From Pseudomonadota bacterium (GTDB taxonomy: Bacteria; Pseudomonadota; Alphaproteobacteria; Sphingomonadales; Sphingomonadaceae): 64,000 nucleotides of DNA. How positions within the stretch are numbered: position 1 is the first letter of the stretch; the number at the start of each line of letters is the position of its first letter. The notes below the pieces were generated by a model. That model was not told where the DNA came from and did not search any database. It worked only from the letters and a program-made list of their open reading frames with translations. Both the position numbers and the translations under genes were made by a program. Shown here piece after piece: positions 43,307 through 51,168 of the stretch. The DNA lies in contig JAEXFD010000002.1 in the NCBI GenBank assembly GCA_023400405.1, forward strand, positions 177,758 through 241,757. The letters run 5' to 3'.

Positions 43307-44014
43307 TCAGGCGACGGCCGACACCGGCTCCTCGGCACCGTCGGGCTCGCGCAGCACATAGCCGCGGCCCCAGACGGTCTCGATGTAATTCTCGCCGTCG
43401 CACGCCATGCTCAGCTTCTTGCGCAGCTTGCAGATGAAGACGTCGATGATCTTGAGCTCGGGCTCGTCCATGCCGCCATAAAGGTGGTTGAGGAACATTT
43501 CCTTGGTCAGCGTCGTGCCCTTGCGAAGCGAGAGCAGCTCCAGCATCGCATATTCCTTGCCGGTCAGGTGCACGCGGGCGCCATCGACTTCGACGGTCTT
43601 GGCGTCGAGGTTCACGGCGAGCTTGCCGGTGCGGATCACCGACTGGCTATGGCCCTTCGAGCGGCGGACGACGGCGTGGATGCGCGCGATCAGCTCTTCG
43701 CGGTGGAACGGCTTGGTCACGTAATCGTCGGCGCCGAAGCCGAAGCTGCGCACCTTCGAATCCATTTCGTTGATGCCCGATAGGATCAGCACCGGCGTCT
43801 GCACCCGGGCGACGCGAAGCTTCTTGAGCACGTCGTAGCCGTGCATGTCCGGCAGGTTCAGGTCGAGCAGGATGATGTCGTAATCATACAGCTTGCCCAG
43901 ATCGAGGCCTTCCTCGCCCAGGTCGGTCGTATAGACGTTGAAGCCCTCCGTGGAGAGCATCAGCTCGATTGCCTTGGCAGTGCTCGGCTCGTCCTCGATC
44001 AGCAGCACGCGCAT
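43307..44014 (-). CDS. ctrA: Cell-cycle response regulator CtrA
   Basis: 235 residues from ATG 44014 (MRVLLIEDEPSTAKAIELML, the CtrA start). A TTG six bases upstream is possible but leaves an odd start. The phospho-acceptor Asp is in DIILLDLNLPDMHGYDVLKK. The winged helix has LSLRKGTTLTKEMFLNHLYG and DVFICKLRKKLS. It is the OmpR-type master regulator of the alphaproteobacterial cell cycle, motility and pilus genes, and is phosphorylated through the CckA-ChpT relay. It is a single gene with its own promoter, and a near-CtrA site lies upstream. Confidence 0.96.
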   Translation of the reverse strand: MRVLLIEDEPSTAKAIELMLSTEGFNVYTTDLGEEGLDLGKLYDYDIILLDLNLPDMHGYDVLKKLRVARVQTPVLILSGINEMDSKVRSFGFGADDYVTKPFHREELIARIHAVVRRSKGHSQSVIRTGKLAVNLDAKTVEVDGARVHLTGKEYAMLELLSLRKGTTLTKEMFLNHLYGGMDEPELKIIDVFICKLRKKLSMACDGENYIETVWGRGYVLREPDGAEEPVSAVA

Positions 44015-44103
44015 CGTCAAAGTCCCCTTAGCCCTGTTGGCACGCCAAGGTTTCGAGGCGCGCTGAGCGATTCATTAACCTAAGCACGTCTGAAGGCAAA
44101 AGG

Positions 44104-44119
44104 TTAATTTCCTCCTAAC
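44104..44119. promoter_or_regulatory. CtrA-like box upstream of ctrA
   Basis: TTAATTTCCTCCTAAC is TTAA-N7-CTAAC, one base away from the CtrA consensus TTAA-N7-TTAAC. It lies about 90 bases upstream of the ctrA start and suggests autoregulation, as in Caulobacter. A further TTAACC is at 44075. Confidence 0.5.
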
Positions 44120-44191
44120 CGGCTTGAATCCACGAGTCGCGGGGTTCTACCTAGGTCGCGGAATCGGAACGGGCGCAGAGTCCAGCCCATT

Positions 44192-45103
44192 TTAGACGAG
44201 TTCGCTGCACCGGGTGCGCAACTTCTCGGAAAGAAATTCGATTAACGCTTCTACGCGAGCAGGGCGCAGCGTGCCCGGGGGCGTGAGCAGGTGGAGGCCG
44301 ATCGCGCCGATCGTCCAATCCTCCAGCACCGTCTCGAGCCGCCCGGCCGCGATATCCTCATCGACGAGGAAGTGGGGAAGCCGCGCCAGGCCCAGGCCGG
44401 CGCGCACGACCGGCAGCATCGCATCGCCACTGTCGGTGCGCAGCGGTCCCTCGATCCGCACCGCAGCTTCCTCGCCACCCGGCTTGCGGAAGCGCCACAC
44501 GTCCGGATTGCTGGTGTTGAGATAGGCAAAGCAGGCATGATGGGCGAGGTCGGCCGGATGGCGCGGCCGGCCCGCGCGCTCGAAATAGGCGGGCGCGCCG
44601 ACGACGTGCGCGGTGATCGGCCCTAGCCGCCGGGCGCGCAGCGAGCTGTCCGGCAGCTCTGCGATGCGCAGCGCCACGTCGAAGCCTTCGCCGACGATAT
44701 CGATGAACGCGTCGGAGAGCCGCAACTCGACCTTGATGTCGGGATATTGCGCCATGAAGTCGGCGAGGACCGGCGCGACGGCAAAAATGCCGAAGGTGAG
44801 CGGCGCCGCGACACGCACCAGCCCAGCCGGTGCGCTGGCCGATTCGAACGCCGCTTCTTCCGCGGCTTCCCCCTCGGCCAGGATGCGCTGGGCATATTCG
44901 GCGAGCGAGCGACCGCTGTCGGTAAGCGTCAGGCGCCGCGAGGTGCGATGGAACAGCGTCGTGCCGAGCCGTACCTCGAGGCGAGTGATTGCCTTGGAGA
45001 CTGTCGCCTTCGAGACTGCCAAAGCGTCCGCGGCGCCGCTGAAGGATCGATGCTCGACCACGGCGGCGAAAATCGCCCAGGCTTCGAAATCCGGTAGCTT
45101 CAT
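44192..45103 (-). CDS. LysR-family regulator
   Basis: 303 residues from ATG 45103. The N-terminal helix-turn-helix is EHRSFSGAADALAVSKATVS followed by KAITRLEVRLGTTLFHRTSR. The periplasmic-binding-like effector domain follows, with VRVAAPLTFG and DVALRIAELPDSSL. It resembles the CrgA/AphB subgroup. It is transcribed divergently from the pirin gene and probably controls it through the palindrome between them. Frame extension upstream would pass through that operator, so the short start is preferred. Confidence 0.93.
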   Translation of the reverse strand: MKLPDFEAWAIFAAVVEHRSFSGAADALAVSKATVSKAITRLEVRLGTTLFHRTSRRLTLTDSGRSLAEYAQRILAEGEAAEEAAFESASAPAGLVRVAAPLTFGIFAVAPVLADFMAQYPDIKVELRLSDAFIDIVGEGFDVALRIAELPDSSLRARRLGPITAHVVGAPAYFERAGRPRHPADLAHHACFAYLNTSNPDVWRFRKPGGEEAAVRIEGPLRTDSGDAMLPVVRAGLGLARLPHFLVDEDIAAGRLETVLEDWTIGAIGLHLLTPPGTLRPARVEALIEFLSEKLRTRCSELV

Positions 45104-45117
45104 TCCCAATGCGTAAC

Positions 45118-45147
45118 ATGGAAACGATCGGTTTCCAACGTTTCCAT
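45118..45147. promoter_or_regulatory. LysR-type operator between the LysR and pirin genes
   Basis: ATGGAAAC (45118-45125) and GTTTCCAT (45140-45147) form a perfect 8-bp inverted repeat, and an extra GTTTCC (45131-45136) pairs with the same first arm. The multiple copies of GGAAAC/GTTTCC spaced by about a turn are as expected for a LysR binding region. It lies 54 bases before the pirin start. Confidence 0.65.
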
Positions 45148-45200
45148 TTGCGTTTCGATCGGCATCCCTATCTTGGCGTTCAAGACAGGAGTTCCTCCCG

Positions 45201-45899
45201 ATGATCGACAAACGACCCTTTGAAACCCTCGGCCATGCCGACCATGGCTGGCTCAACGCCCGCCACCATTTCAGCTTCGCCAATTACTATGATCCCGCCC
45301 GGATGGGCTGGGGCGTGCTGCGCGTCTGGAACGACGACGAGATCGCCGCCAATAGCGGCTTCCCGCCGCATCCGCACCAGGACATGGAGATCATCACCTA
45401 TGTCCGCCAGGGTGCGATCACGCACCAGGATTCGATGGGCAACCAGGGTCGGACCGGCGCGGGTGACGTCCAGGTGATGAGCGCCGGCACCGGCGTCCGC
45501 CATGCCGAATATAATCTCGAGCCCGAGACGACGAAGATCTTCCAGATCTGGATCATGCCGCGCGAACGCGGCGGCCAGCCGAGCTGGGGTGCCAAGCCGT
45601 TCCCCAAGGGAGATCGTTCGGGCAAGCTAGTGACGCTGGCCAGCGGCTATGCCGAGGATGGCGAGGCGCTGCCGATCCGGGCCGATGCCCGGGTGCTCGG
45701 CGCCACGCTCAAGGCCGGCGAGAGCGTCACCCACAGCGTCGGCGAAGGCCGTCACGCCTATCTCGTCCCCGCGGTGGGAACGATCGAGATCGACGGCGAG
45801 CAGGTGAATGCCCGCGACGGCGCCGCGCTCGAAGGCGGCAAGACCGTGACGATCACCGCGACCGAGGACGCCGAGATCGTTCTGGTCGATAGCGAATGA
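45201..45899 (+). CDS. Pirin family protein (quercetin 2,3-dioxygenase-like)
   Basis: 232 residues, the YhaK/pirin length. The N-terminal cupin has the metal site PHPHQDMEIITYVRQG and GTGVRHAEYN, supplying the His, His, His and Glu ligands. The C-terminal cupin half has lost metal ligands, as in most pirins. Related proteins oxidise quercetin or act as redox sensors. It is probably regulated by the divergent LysR protein. It is followed by a palindromic repeat and the WrbA gene. Confidence 0.92.
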   Translation: MIDKRPFETLGHADHGWLNARHHFSFANYYDPARMGWGVLRVWNDDEIAANSGFPPHPHQDMEIITYVRQGAITHQDSMGNQGRTGAGDVQVMSAGTGVRHAEYNLEPETTKIFQIWIMPRERGGQPSWGAKPFPKGDRSGKLVTLASGYAEDGEALPIRADARVLGATLKAGESVTHSVGEGRHAYLVPAVGTIEIDGEQVNARDGAALEGGKTVTITATEDAEIVLVDSE

Positions 45900-45905
45900 A
45901 CGTAT

Positions 45906-46013
45906 CCCCCTCCCGCGTGCGGGAGGGGGCAGGGGGTGGGCGGCCGCTCCCCTCCTAAGTCCACGCTCGCGCTTCGCGGGCGCCCACCCCGATCCCTCCC
46001 GTTCGCGGGAGGG
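45906..46013. repeat. Palindromic intergenic element with terminal hairpins
   Basis: It begins with an 11-bp perfect hairpin (CCCCCTCCCGC, 45906-45916 with 45919-45929) and ends with an 8-bp one (45994-46001 with 46006-46013). The inner part contains an imperfect palindrome (GTGGGC to GCCCAC). The same build recurs at 51029 and, inside a gene, at 52025. Confidence 0.75.
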
Positions 46014-46021
46014 GCATTTTT
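45994..46021 (+). terminator. Terminator-like end of the repeat after pirin
   Basis: CCCTCCCG, TTCG loop and CGGGAGGG are followed by GCATTTTT. It ends the pirin transcript and lies 14 bases before the WrbA start, so wrbA should have its own start or depend on read-through. Confidence 0.6.
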
Positions 46022-46034
46022 GAAGGAAGCCCGC

Positions 46035-46634
46035 ATGTCCAAGATCCTGGTTCTTTATTATTCCTCCTACGGCCATCTCGCGAAGATGGCGGACGCCGTC
46101 GCCGAGGGCGCGCGCAGTGCCGGCGCCGAAGTCGATGTCCGCCGCGTCGCCGAGACCGCGCCGGAGGAAGTCGCCAAGGCGGCCGGCTTCGTCGCCGATC
46201 ACAGCCATGCCCTGTTCGACAACCCCGCCGAGCTCGCCCAGTATGACGGCATCATCGTCGGCGCGCCGACTCGCTTCGGGCGCATGGCGAGCCAGATGGC
46301 CGCGTTCTGGGACAAGGCGGGCGGCGTCTGGTTCCAGGGGCAGCTCAACGGCAAGGTCGGCGCGGCCTTCACGTCGACGGCGTCGCAGCATGGCGGCCAG
46401 GAAACCACCCTCTTCTCGATCCTGACCAACCTGCTGCATTTCGGGATGACGATCGTCGGGCTCGATTATGGCTTCCAGGGCCAGATGGGCGTGGACGCGG
46501 TGAAGGGCGGCTCGCCCTATGGCGCGACCACGATCGCCGATGGCGACGGCAGCCGCCTGCCCAGCGAAGTCGAGCTCGAAGGCGCGCGCTACCAGGGCCG
46601 CCGCGTCGCGGAACTGGCCAACAAGCTCGCATAA
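46035..46634 (+). CDS. wrbA: NAD(P)H:quinone oxidoreductase WrbA
   Basis: 199 residues. KILVLYYSSYGHLAKMADAV is the FMN phosphate loop, GAPTRFGRMASQMAAFWD the isoalloxazine loop, and FTSTASQHGGQETT the third, all specific to WrbA. It reduces quinones by two electrons and so protects against redox cycling. Homotetramers are usual. It stands next to the pirin gene, both of which act in oxidative responses, which may be coincidence or a shared stress module. Confidence 0.95.
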   Translation: MSKILVLYYSSYGHLAKMADAVAEGARSAGAEVDVRRVAETAPEEVAKAAGFVADHSHALFDNPAELAQYDGIIVGAPTRFGRMASQMAAFWDKAGGVWFQGQLNGKVGAAFTSTASQHGGQETTLFSILTNLLHFGMTIVGLDYGFQGQMGVDAVKGGSPYGATTIADGDGSRLPSEVELEGARYQGRRVAELANKLA

Positions 46635-46785
46635 GGTCGGGGCTCCCGTCCCCGACAGCGAGACCGCGCAATCCCCCTGGCGCGGTCTTCCCGGGCGGCG
46701 GCTGGATCCTTAGGGTCCGGCCGCCGCTTTGGCATGGGCGATCGATCCGCTGGCGCTCGCCGCGTCGCAGTGGCATGGGCGGGCC

Positions 46786-47451
46786 ATGCTCAAGGATCGC
46801 GTTCTCTTCATCGATGGCGAAGCGCTGGTGATCGACAAGCCGGCGGGCCTGCCGGTCGATCGCCCGCGCGATCGCAGCGAAAGCGTCGAGGATCTGCTCG
46901 GCACGCTCACCTTCGGCTTCCAGCGCCTGCCGCTCCCCGTCCACCGGCTCGATCGCGACACCAGCGGCTGCCTGCTGCTCGCGCGCAATCCCAAGGCGAT
47001 GAAGCGCTTCGCCCAGGCATTCGAGGCGGGCACGGTCGAGAAGCGCTATCTCGCCATCCTCGACGGCGAGCCGATCGAAGACGCGGGGACGATCGACCTG
47101 CCGCTCGCCAAGGTCTCGACGCGCGAGACCGGCTGGCGGATGACCGGCGATGCCAAGGGCAAGCCCGCGCGCACCCGCTGGGAAGTGCTCGATCGCCGCG
47201 GCGGCCGCGCCTTGGTCGCCTTCTTCCCTGAGACCGGCCGCACGCATCAGATCCGCGTTCATGCCGCCGAAGGGCTCGGCATCCCGATCCTGGGCGATCC
47301 GGTCTATGGCCGCGGCGGCCCCGCGGTGATGCTCCACGCCGCCGAACTCACCGTGCCGCGCGACGGCAAGCCGCCGGTCCATGCCGAGGCGCCGCTGCCG
47401 GTGCGCTTCGCCAATCTAGGCTTCGCCGATCCGGGCTTCGGCCATGGCTGA
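46786..47451 (+). CDS. RluA-family pseudouridine synthase
   Basis: 221 residues from ATG 46786. The frame stays open upstream to a TTG at 46729, but that part is not protein-like. VHRLDRDTSGCLLLARN holds the catalytic Asp, and ETGRTHQIRVHAAEGLG the RNA-facing motif. There is no S4 domain, so it belongs to the short RluA/TruC type that modifies rRNA or tRNA uridines. The last eight bases overlap the ArfB gene. The exact uridine is unknown. Confidence 0.9.
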   Translation: MLKDRVLFIDGEALVIDKPAGLPVDRPRDRSESVEDLLGTLTFGFQRLPLPVHRLDRDTSGCLLLARNPKAMKRFAQAFEAGTVEKRYLAILDGEPIEDAGTIDLPLAKVSTRETGWRMTGDAKGKPARTRWEVLDRRGGRALVAFFPETGRTHQIRVHAAEGLGIPILGDPVYGRGGPAVMLHAAELTVPRDGKPPVHAEAPLPVRFANLGFADPGFGHG

Positions 47452-47845
47452 GATCCCCGAAGCGGCGATCGTCGAGGAGAAGTTCCTCGCCGCCACCGGC
47501 CCGGGCGGGCAGAACGTCAACAAGGTCGCGACCGCGGTGCAACTGCGCGTCGACGTCTTCAAGCTCGGCCTGGCGCCCTATGCCTATCAGAAGCTCAAGA
47601 CGCTGGCCGGCACCAAACTCACAGCCGGCGGCGAGCTGATCATCACTGCCCGCCAGTTCCGCACCCAGGAAGCCAATCGCGCCGATGCCCGCCAGCGCCT
47701 GTCCGACCTCATCGACAAGGCACATGAGCGCCAGGCCCGGCGGATCAAGACCAAGCCAAGCAAGGCCGCCAAGGCACGCCGGGTCGATGCGAAGAAGGGG
47801 CGGTCGGAGGTCAAGGCGGGGCGGGGCCGGGTGCGGGTGGACTGA
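47444..47845 (+). CDS. arfB: Ribosome-rescue peptidyl-tRNA hydrolase ArfB
   Basis: 133 residues. GPGGQNVNKV carries the GGQ that hydrolyses peptidyl-tRNA, and the C-terminus is a basic tail (KAAKARRVDAKKGRSEVKAG) that inserts in the mRNA channel of a stalled ribosome. It is the usual length for ArfB (YaeJ) and lacks a stop-codon recognition domain. It overlaps the pseudouridine synthase gene by eight bases, so both ribosome-related genes are on one transcript. Confidence 0.93.
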   Translation: MAEIPEAAIVEEKFLAATGPGGQNVNKVATAVQLRVDVFKLGLAPYAYQKLKTLAGTKLTAGGELIITARQFRTQEANRADARQRLSDLIDKAHERQARRIKTKPSKAAKARRVDAKKGRSEVKAGRGRVRVD

Positions 47846-47857
47846 GCCGTATCCGTC

Positions 47858-47930
47858 ATGCCAGCGCAAGCTGGCATCTCGCTCCACGAGCCTTCCGGCA
47901 AGTGGCTTGGGGCCCCAGCTTTCGCTGGGG
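47858..47930. repeat. Dispersed double-hairpin repeat
   Basis: Two hairpins: ATGCCAGC/GCTGGCAT (47858-47877, GCAA loop) and CCCCAGC/GCTGGGG (47913-47930, TTTC loop), separated by about 35 bases. In minus-strand translation it gives the PACAGMT-like peptide seen in many proteobacterial intergenic repeats. It lies between arfB and the methionine sulfoxide reductase gene. Confidence 0.7.
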
Positions 47931-47982
47931 CGACGGTTAAGGGGCCTCTCCCCAAAGCCACGCCGCGCGCTATATCCGCCCC

Positions 47983-48468
47983 ATGTACGCCTTCGATATC
48001 GCCGCCACCGACAAGACCGAACTCTATCGCGATCTCGCCGCCGCGCTCGATGCGCTGACCGCGGACGAGCCCGATGCGATCGCAAACATGGCGAACGCCG
48101 CGGCGCTGCTCTGGCAATATCTGCCCGATCTCAACTGGGCCGGCTTCTATCGCAATCTGGGCGGCGAGCTCGTGCTCGGGCCGTTCCAGGGCAAGGCCGC
48201 CTGCATCCGCATCCCCTTCGGCAAGGGGGTTTGCGGCGCCGCCGCAACGACGCGCGAGACCCAGCGCGTCGCCGACGTCCATGCATTTCCCGGCCATATC
48301 GCCTGCGATGCGGCGAGTCGGTCCGAACTCGTCGTGCCGATCATCCATCAGGGCCAATTGCTCGGCGTGCTCGATCTCGATAGCCCCTTGCCGTCTCGCT
48401 TCGATGCAGGGGATGCGGCCGGCTGCGAGGCGCTGATGCGCATCCTGGGTCCCAGATTGGTCGATTGA
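47983..48468 (+). CDS. msrC: Free methionine-(R)-sulfoxide reductase (GAF domain)
   Basis: 161 residues of one GAF domain. Cys74, Cys84 and Cys108 follow the C-x9-C-x23-C spacing of E. coli fRMsr (CIRIPFGKGVC, then HIAC), which fits the disulfide relay and catalytic Cys. AGFYRNLGGELVLGPFQGK and ELVVPIIHQGQLLGVLDLDS are family motifs. It reduces free R-methionine sulfoxide with thioredoxin. The start follows the palindromic repeat by about 50 bases. I see no neighbour with a related job. Confidence 0.93.
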   Translation: MYAFDIAATDKTELYRDLAAALDALTADEPDAIANMANAAALLWQYLPDLNWAGFYRNLGGELVLGPFQGKAACIRIPFGKGVCGAAATTRETQRVADVHAFPGHIACDAASRSELVVPIIHQGQLLGVLDLDSPLPSRFDAGDAAGCEALMRILGPRLVD

Positions 48469-48524
48469 CCCGGATCGGGACGCCGTTAAGCATAGGCAAT
48501 GATGGCGGCCCGCCCTTACGCGGT

Positions 48525-48540
48525 TTAACTTTCCCTCAAC
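48525..48540. promoter_or_regulatory. CtrA-like box upstream of the RcnB-like gene
   Basis: TTAACTTTCCCTCAAC is TTAA-N7-TCAAC, one base from the CtrA consensus. It lies 44 bases before the start at 48584. Confidence 0.35.
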
Positions 48541-48583
48541 CATGTCAGCGGCGGGGCTGGGCTTGGGCGAAGGAGTTTCTGCG

Positions 48584-49543
48584 ATGAATCACTGGGGCAG
48601 GCCGGGTCTTCTGGCGATCGCGCTGCTCGCGGCGGCGCCGGCGGCGGCACAGGGGCGCCCCGGCGGCCCGGGTTGGCAGGGGCCGCCTCCGGGCGCTCCG
48701 GGCGCGTCCTATGGTGGTGGCGCGATCCCCGCGCCGGGCCAGGTCCGCTATGGCCCGCCGCCTGGACCGGTGGCACCGCCGCATGCCGGACCCGTTCCCG
48801 GCGCCCCGATCGGCGGCTCGCGGGTGTGGCAGAACGGCCGCTGGGTCGGCATGCCGCCGCAGACCGGCTATCGCGGCGAACATCGGCGTGATCGCTGGGG
48901 CGGCACGATCGACGGCCGCTGGTATGCCGGCGCCCATGCCCCCGGCGGCTGGCGCGGCTATCATCGCCTCGGCCGCGGCGGGCGCCTGCCGCATTATTGG
49001 CTGAACAACTCTTTCCGCATCCCCGACTATCTGTCCTGGGGCCTGGCCGCGCCGCCTCCCGGCTATTTCTGGGTGCGCTATTACGACGATGCCGTGCTCG
49101 CGGACGATCGCGGCGAGGTTTGGGATTCGATCGGCGGGATCGGCTGGGCCGACGGCGATGCCTATGCCGACAGCTATGAGGCCGTTGAGCCCAGCGTCGA
49201 TTACGCACCCCCGCGGCCGCTCCCGCCGGCACCGCCGATCATGCCAGTCGATCCCAACGTCTATTATCAGGACTATGGGCGGGGCTATGCCGCCCCCGTC
49301 GCCGTGGCGCCGCCTCCTCCGTCGGTGCAGGTCTATGGCGGGTCCTATGGCAGCTATCAGGCCGGCGCCTATTATTACGGAGTCCCCACTAGCTCCACGG
49401 TGGTGGTGACGGTGCCGACCACGACGACGACCGTGACCGAGGAAGTGATCGAGACGCGCACCTATCGCGCCGCGCCGCGCCGGGTGGTCCGCAAGGCGCC
49501 GGTCCGCCGCCGCGTCGCCTGCTGCGTTTGCGGCTGCCGTTAA
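48584..49543 (+). CDS. RcnB-like secreted protein with Pro/Gly-rich region and Cys tail
   Basis: 319 residues from ATG 48584 (AAGGAG upstream). The signal peptide is LLAIALLAAAPAAAQ. A Pro/Gly-rich linker (about residues 25-85) leads to the RcnB-type domain: GRGGRLPHYWLNNSFRIPDY, SWGLAAPPPGYFWVRYYDDA, VLADDRGEVWDSIGGI. After it comes a Tyr/Pro-rich repeat and a Thr/Val-rich stretch. The last twelve residues (RRRVACCVCGCR) hold four Cys in seven residues. RcnB of E. coli moderates Ni/Co uptake in the periplasm. The Cys tail is unusual and could bind metal, which is inference. It is convergent with an M28 peptidase. Confidence 0.75.
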   Translation: MNHWGRPGLLAIALLAAAPAAAQGRPGGPGWQGPPPGAPGASYGGGAIPAPGQVRYGPPPGPVAPPHAGPVPGAPIGGSRVWQNGRWVGMPPQTGYRGEHRRDRWGGTIDGRWYAGAHAPGGWRGYHRLGRGGRLPHYWLNNSFRIPDYLSWGLAAPPPGYFWVRYYDDAVLADDRGEVWDSIGGIGWADGDAYADSYEAVEPSVDYAPPRPLPPAPPIMPVDPNVYYQDYGRGYAAPVAVAPPPPSVQVYGGSYGSYQAGAYYYGVPTSSTVVVTVPTTTTTVTEEVIETRTYRAAPRRVVRKAPVRRRVACCVCGCR

Positions 49544-49556
49544 CTCCGCATTCAAT

Positions 49557-49705
49557 CCTCCCCCGGGCGCTGCGCGCGCGGGGGGGAGGGGGACCGCCGC
49601 CGAAGGCGGTGGTGGAGGGGGTCTACTGCTCCCTCGGTAACCCTCTCCACCATGCTGCGCATGGTCCCCCTCCCCCGGAGCCGCAGGCTCCTGGGGAGGA
49701 TCTTT
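49557..49705. repeat. Large imperfect palindrome between convergent genes
   Basis: About 150 bases between the RcnB-like gene and the M28 peptidase gene. Main arms are GGTGGTGGAGGGGGT against ACCCTCTCCACCATG and CCCTCCCCCGGGCG against CGGAGCC-type ends (CCTCCCCCGG). The inner hairpins include CCGCCG/CGGCGG-like pairs. It can fold into a multi-stem structure on either strand and may act as a terminator for both genes. It is a different sub-type from the 51029 element. Confidence 0.6.
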
Positions 49706-49708
49706 GGT

Positions 49709-50983
49709 TCAGCGCCGCTCGCGCGCTCCGAACGTTACCAGGCTCTCGGCCCCATCGGCGCCCAGCGCCGAAACCCCGATGAAATTGTCGTCGACGATCA
49801 CGCCCTTGAGCACCGCTTCCGTGCCCGAGACGTCGCGCTGGTCGGTCCAATCCTGAGCGTCGGCGCGGCGCCAGTGGATGCGGTATTTCGCCGCGCCCGG
49901 CACTTCCGTCCATTTGACCGAGGTGTCGCTGGATAAAGCGCCGCCGATCGTCACCTTGTCGGGGGCCGCCGGCGCCGCCGCAAGCCGGCGGATCGTCGCG
50001 ACGTTGATCGCCGTCACCTTCGCCAGATAGGGAAAGTCCATCTTGTCCGGCGTGTCGCCCCTGCCGGACACCAGGTCCTGATGCTGCGCGTCGTAATTTT
50101 CGATGCCCACGCTGAAGCGGATCGCCGGATAGCCAAGCTTCTGGAACGGAGAATGATCGCCGCCGCGGCCGAACCGGTCGGGCCGGCGCACCAGCATCGC
50201 ATCCAATCCGCCGGGAAGGCCGGCGGCGACATGATCGATCGCCTTGGCGAGCGCGCGCGACGGGCTGTCGTCCTCGCCGCCGTCCGCCCGCACGGCCTTC
50301 AGCGCCGCGGCCGCATCGCTTTCCCCGAAGCTCTCGGAGAACACCCGCACCCGATCGGCGACTCGCCGCCCGTCGGCCCCCACCGTATTGCCGACGATGT
50401 CATTGTTGAGCACTGCGCTCACCGTCCAGCCGCGTTCCTTGGCGGTTTCGGCGAGCAGCTGGCCGCCGAACAGCCCCTGTTCCTCGCCCGAGAGTGCCGC
50501 ATACACGATCGTCGCCTTGAACTTCTCCTCCGACAGGATTCGCGCCGCCTCGAGCACCAGCGCGACGCCCGATCCGTCGTCATTCGCCCCCGGCGCGTCG
50601 GCGGTCGCGTTCATCACGTCGCTCACTCGGCTGTCGATATGCCCCATCACGATCACCACGCGTTTGGGATCGGTGCCGGCCTGGAAGCCGAGCACGTCGA
50701 CGATCTGCACCCCGTTCGGCGCCCGCTCGCCGGTGAAGCTGCGCGCGATATTCGCCACTTCGATGCAGCCGCACTGGTCGCCGAGCCTGGCGAGCTCGCC
50801 CGCGAACCAGCGCCGCGCCGCGCCGATGCCGCGGGCGGGATTGTCGGGATCGGACAGGGTGTGGCGGGTGCCGAAACTCACCAGCTTCTCCACCGTCGCC
50901 TTCAGCCGGGCGGGATCGGGCTTCTCCTGCGCCTGGGCGGGCAGGGCGGCAAAGGCGAGCGGAGCAAGGAGCAGGATGCGCAT
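49709..50983 (-). CDS. Secreted M28-family metallopeptidase with C-terminal FnIII-like domain
   Basis: 424 residues from ATG 50983. A TTG at 50992 is possible. The signal peptide is LLLAPLAFAALPAQAQ. Zinc ligands: His/Asp in GHIDSRVSDVM and ANDDGSG, Glu pair in LSGEEQGLFGG, Asp in LNNDIVGN and His in GGDHSPFQKLGYP. After about residue 335 a small beta domain follows (KVTIGGALSSDTSVKWTEVP), of the fibronectin type. It differs in architecture from the M28 peptidase at 39066. A repeat element follows upstream of the start. The role, likely peptide scavenging in the periplasm, is inferred from family. Confidence 0.9.
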   Translation of the reverse strand: MRILLLAPLAFAALPAQAQEKPDPARLKATVEKLVSFGTRHTLSDPDNPARGIGAARRWFAGELARLGDQCGCIEVANIARSFTGERAPNGVQIVDVLGFQAGTDPKRVVIVMGHIDSRVSDVMNATADAPGANDDGSGVALVLEAARILSEEKFKATIVYAALSGEEQGLFGGQLLAETAKERGWTVSAVLNNDIVGNTVGADGRRVADRVRVFSESFGESDAAAALKAVRADGGEDDSPSRALAKAIDHVAAGLPGGLDAMLVRRPDRFGRGGDHSPFQKLGYPAIRFSVGIENYDAQHQDLVSGRGDTPDKMDFPYLAKVTAINVATIRRLAAAPAAPDKVTIGGALSSDTSVKWTEVPGAAKYRIHWRRADAQDWTDQRDVSGTEAVLKGVIVDDNFIGVSALGADGAESLVTFGARERR

Positions 50984-51028
50984 AAGCGACAAAACTGGCG
51001 GCGGAATTTGGCGGGGTCAATCTAGTCT

Positions 51029-51158
51029 CCCGCTCCCACTGGGAGCGGGAAGGGGCCCGCGAGGCGAAGCCGAGTGGGAAGGGTGAGGGTCAATGACGGT
51101 ATTCGCCCTCACCCTTCCGCCGACTGCGTCGGCTCCCTCCCTCTCCCGACGGGAGAGG
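51029..51158. repeat. Palindromic intergenic element with terminal hairpins
   Basis: It opens with the hairpin CCCGCTCCC/GGGAGCGGG (51029-51037, 51041-51049) and closes with CCCTCTCCC/GGGAGAGGG (51138-51146, 51150-51158). Inside, AAGGGTGAGGG faces CCCTCACCCTT as inverted arms. Length is 130 bp. It lies between two minus-strand genes and closely matches the 138-bp element inside the E2 gene at 52025. Confidence 0.8.
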
Positions 51159-51168
51159 GATTAGCCTC

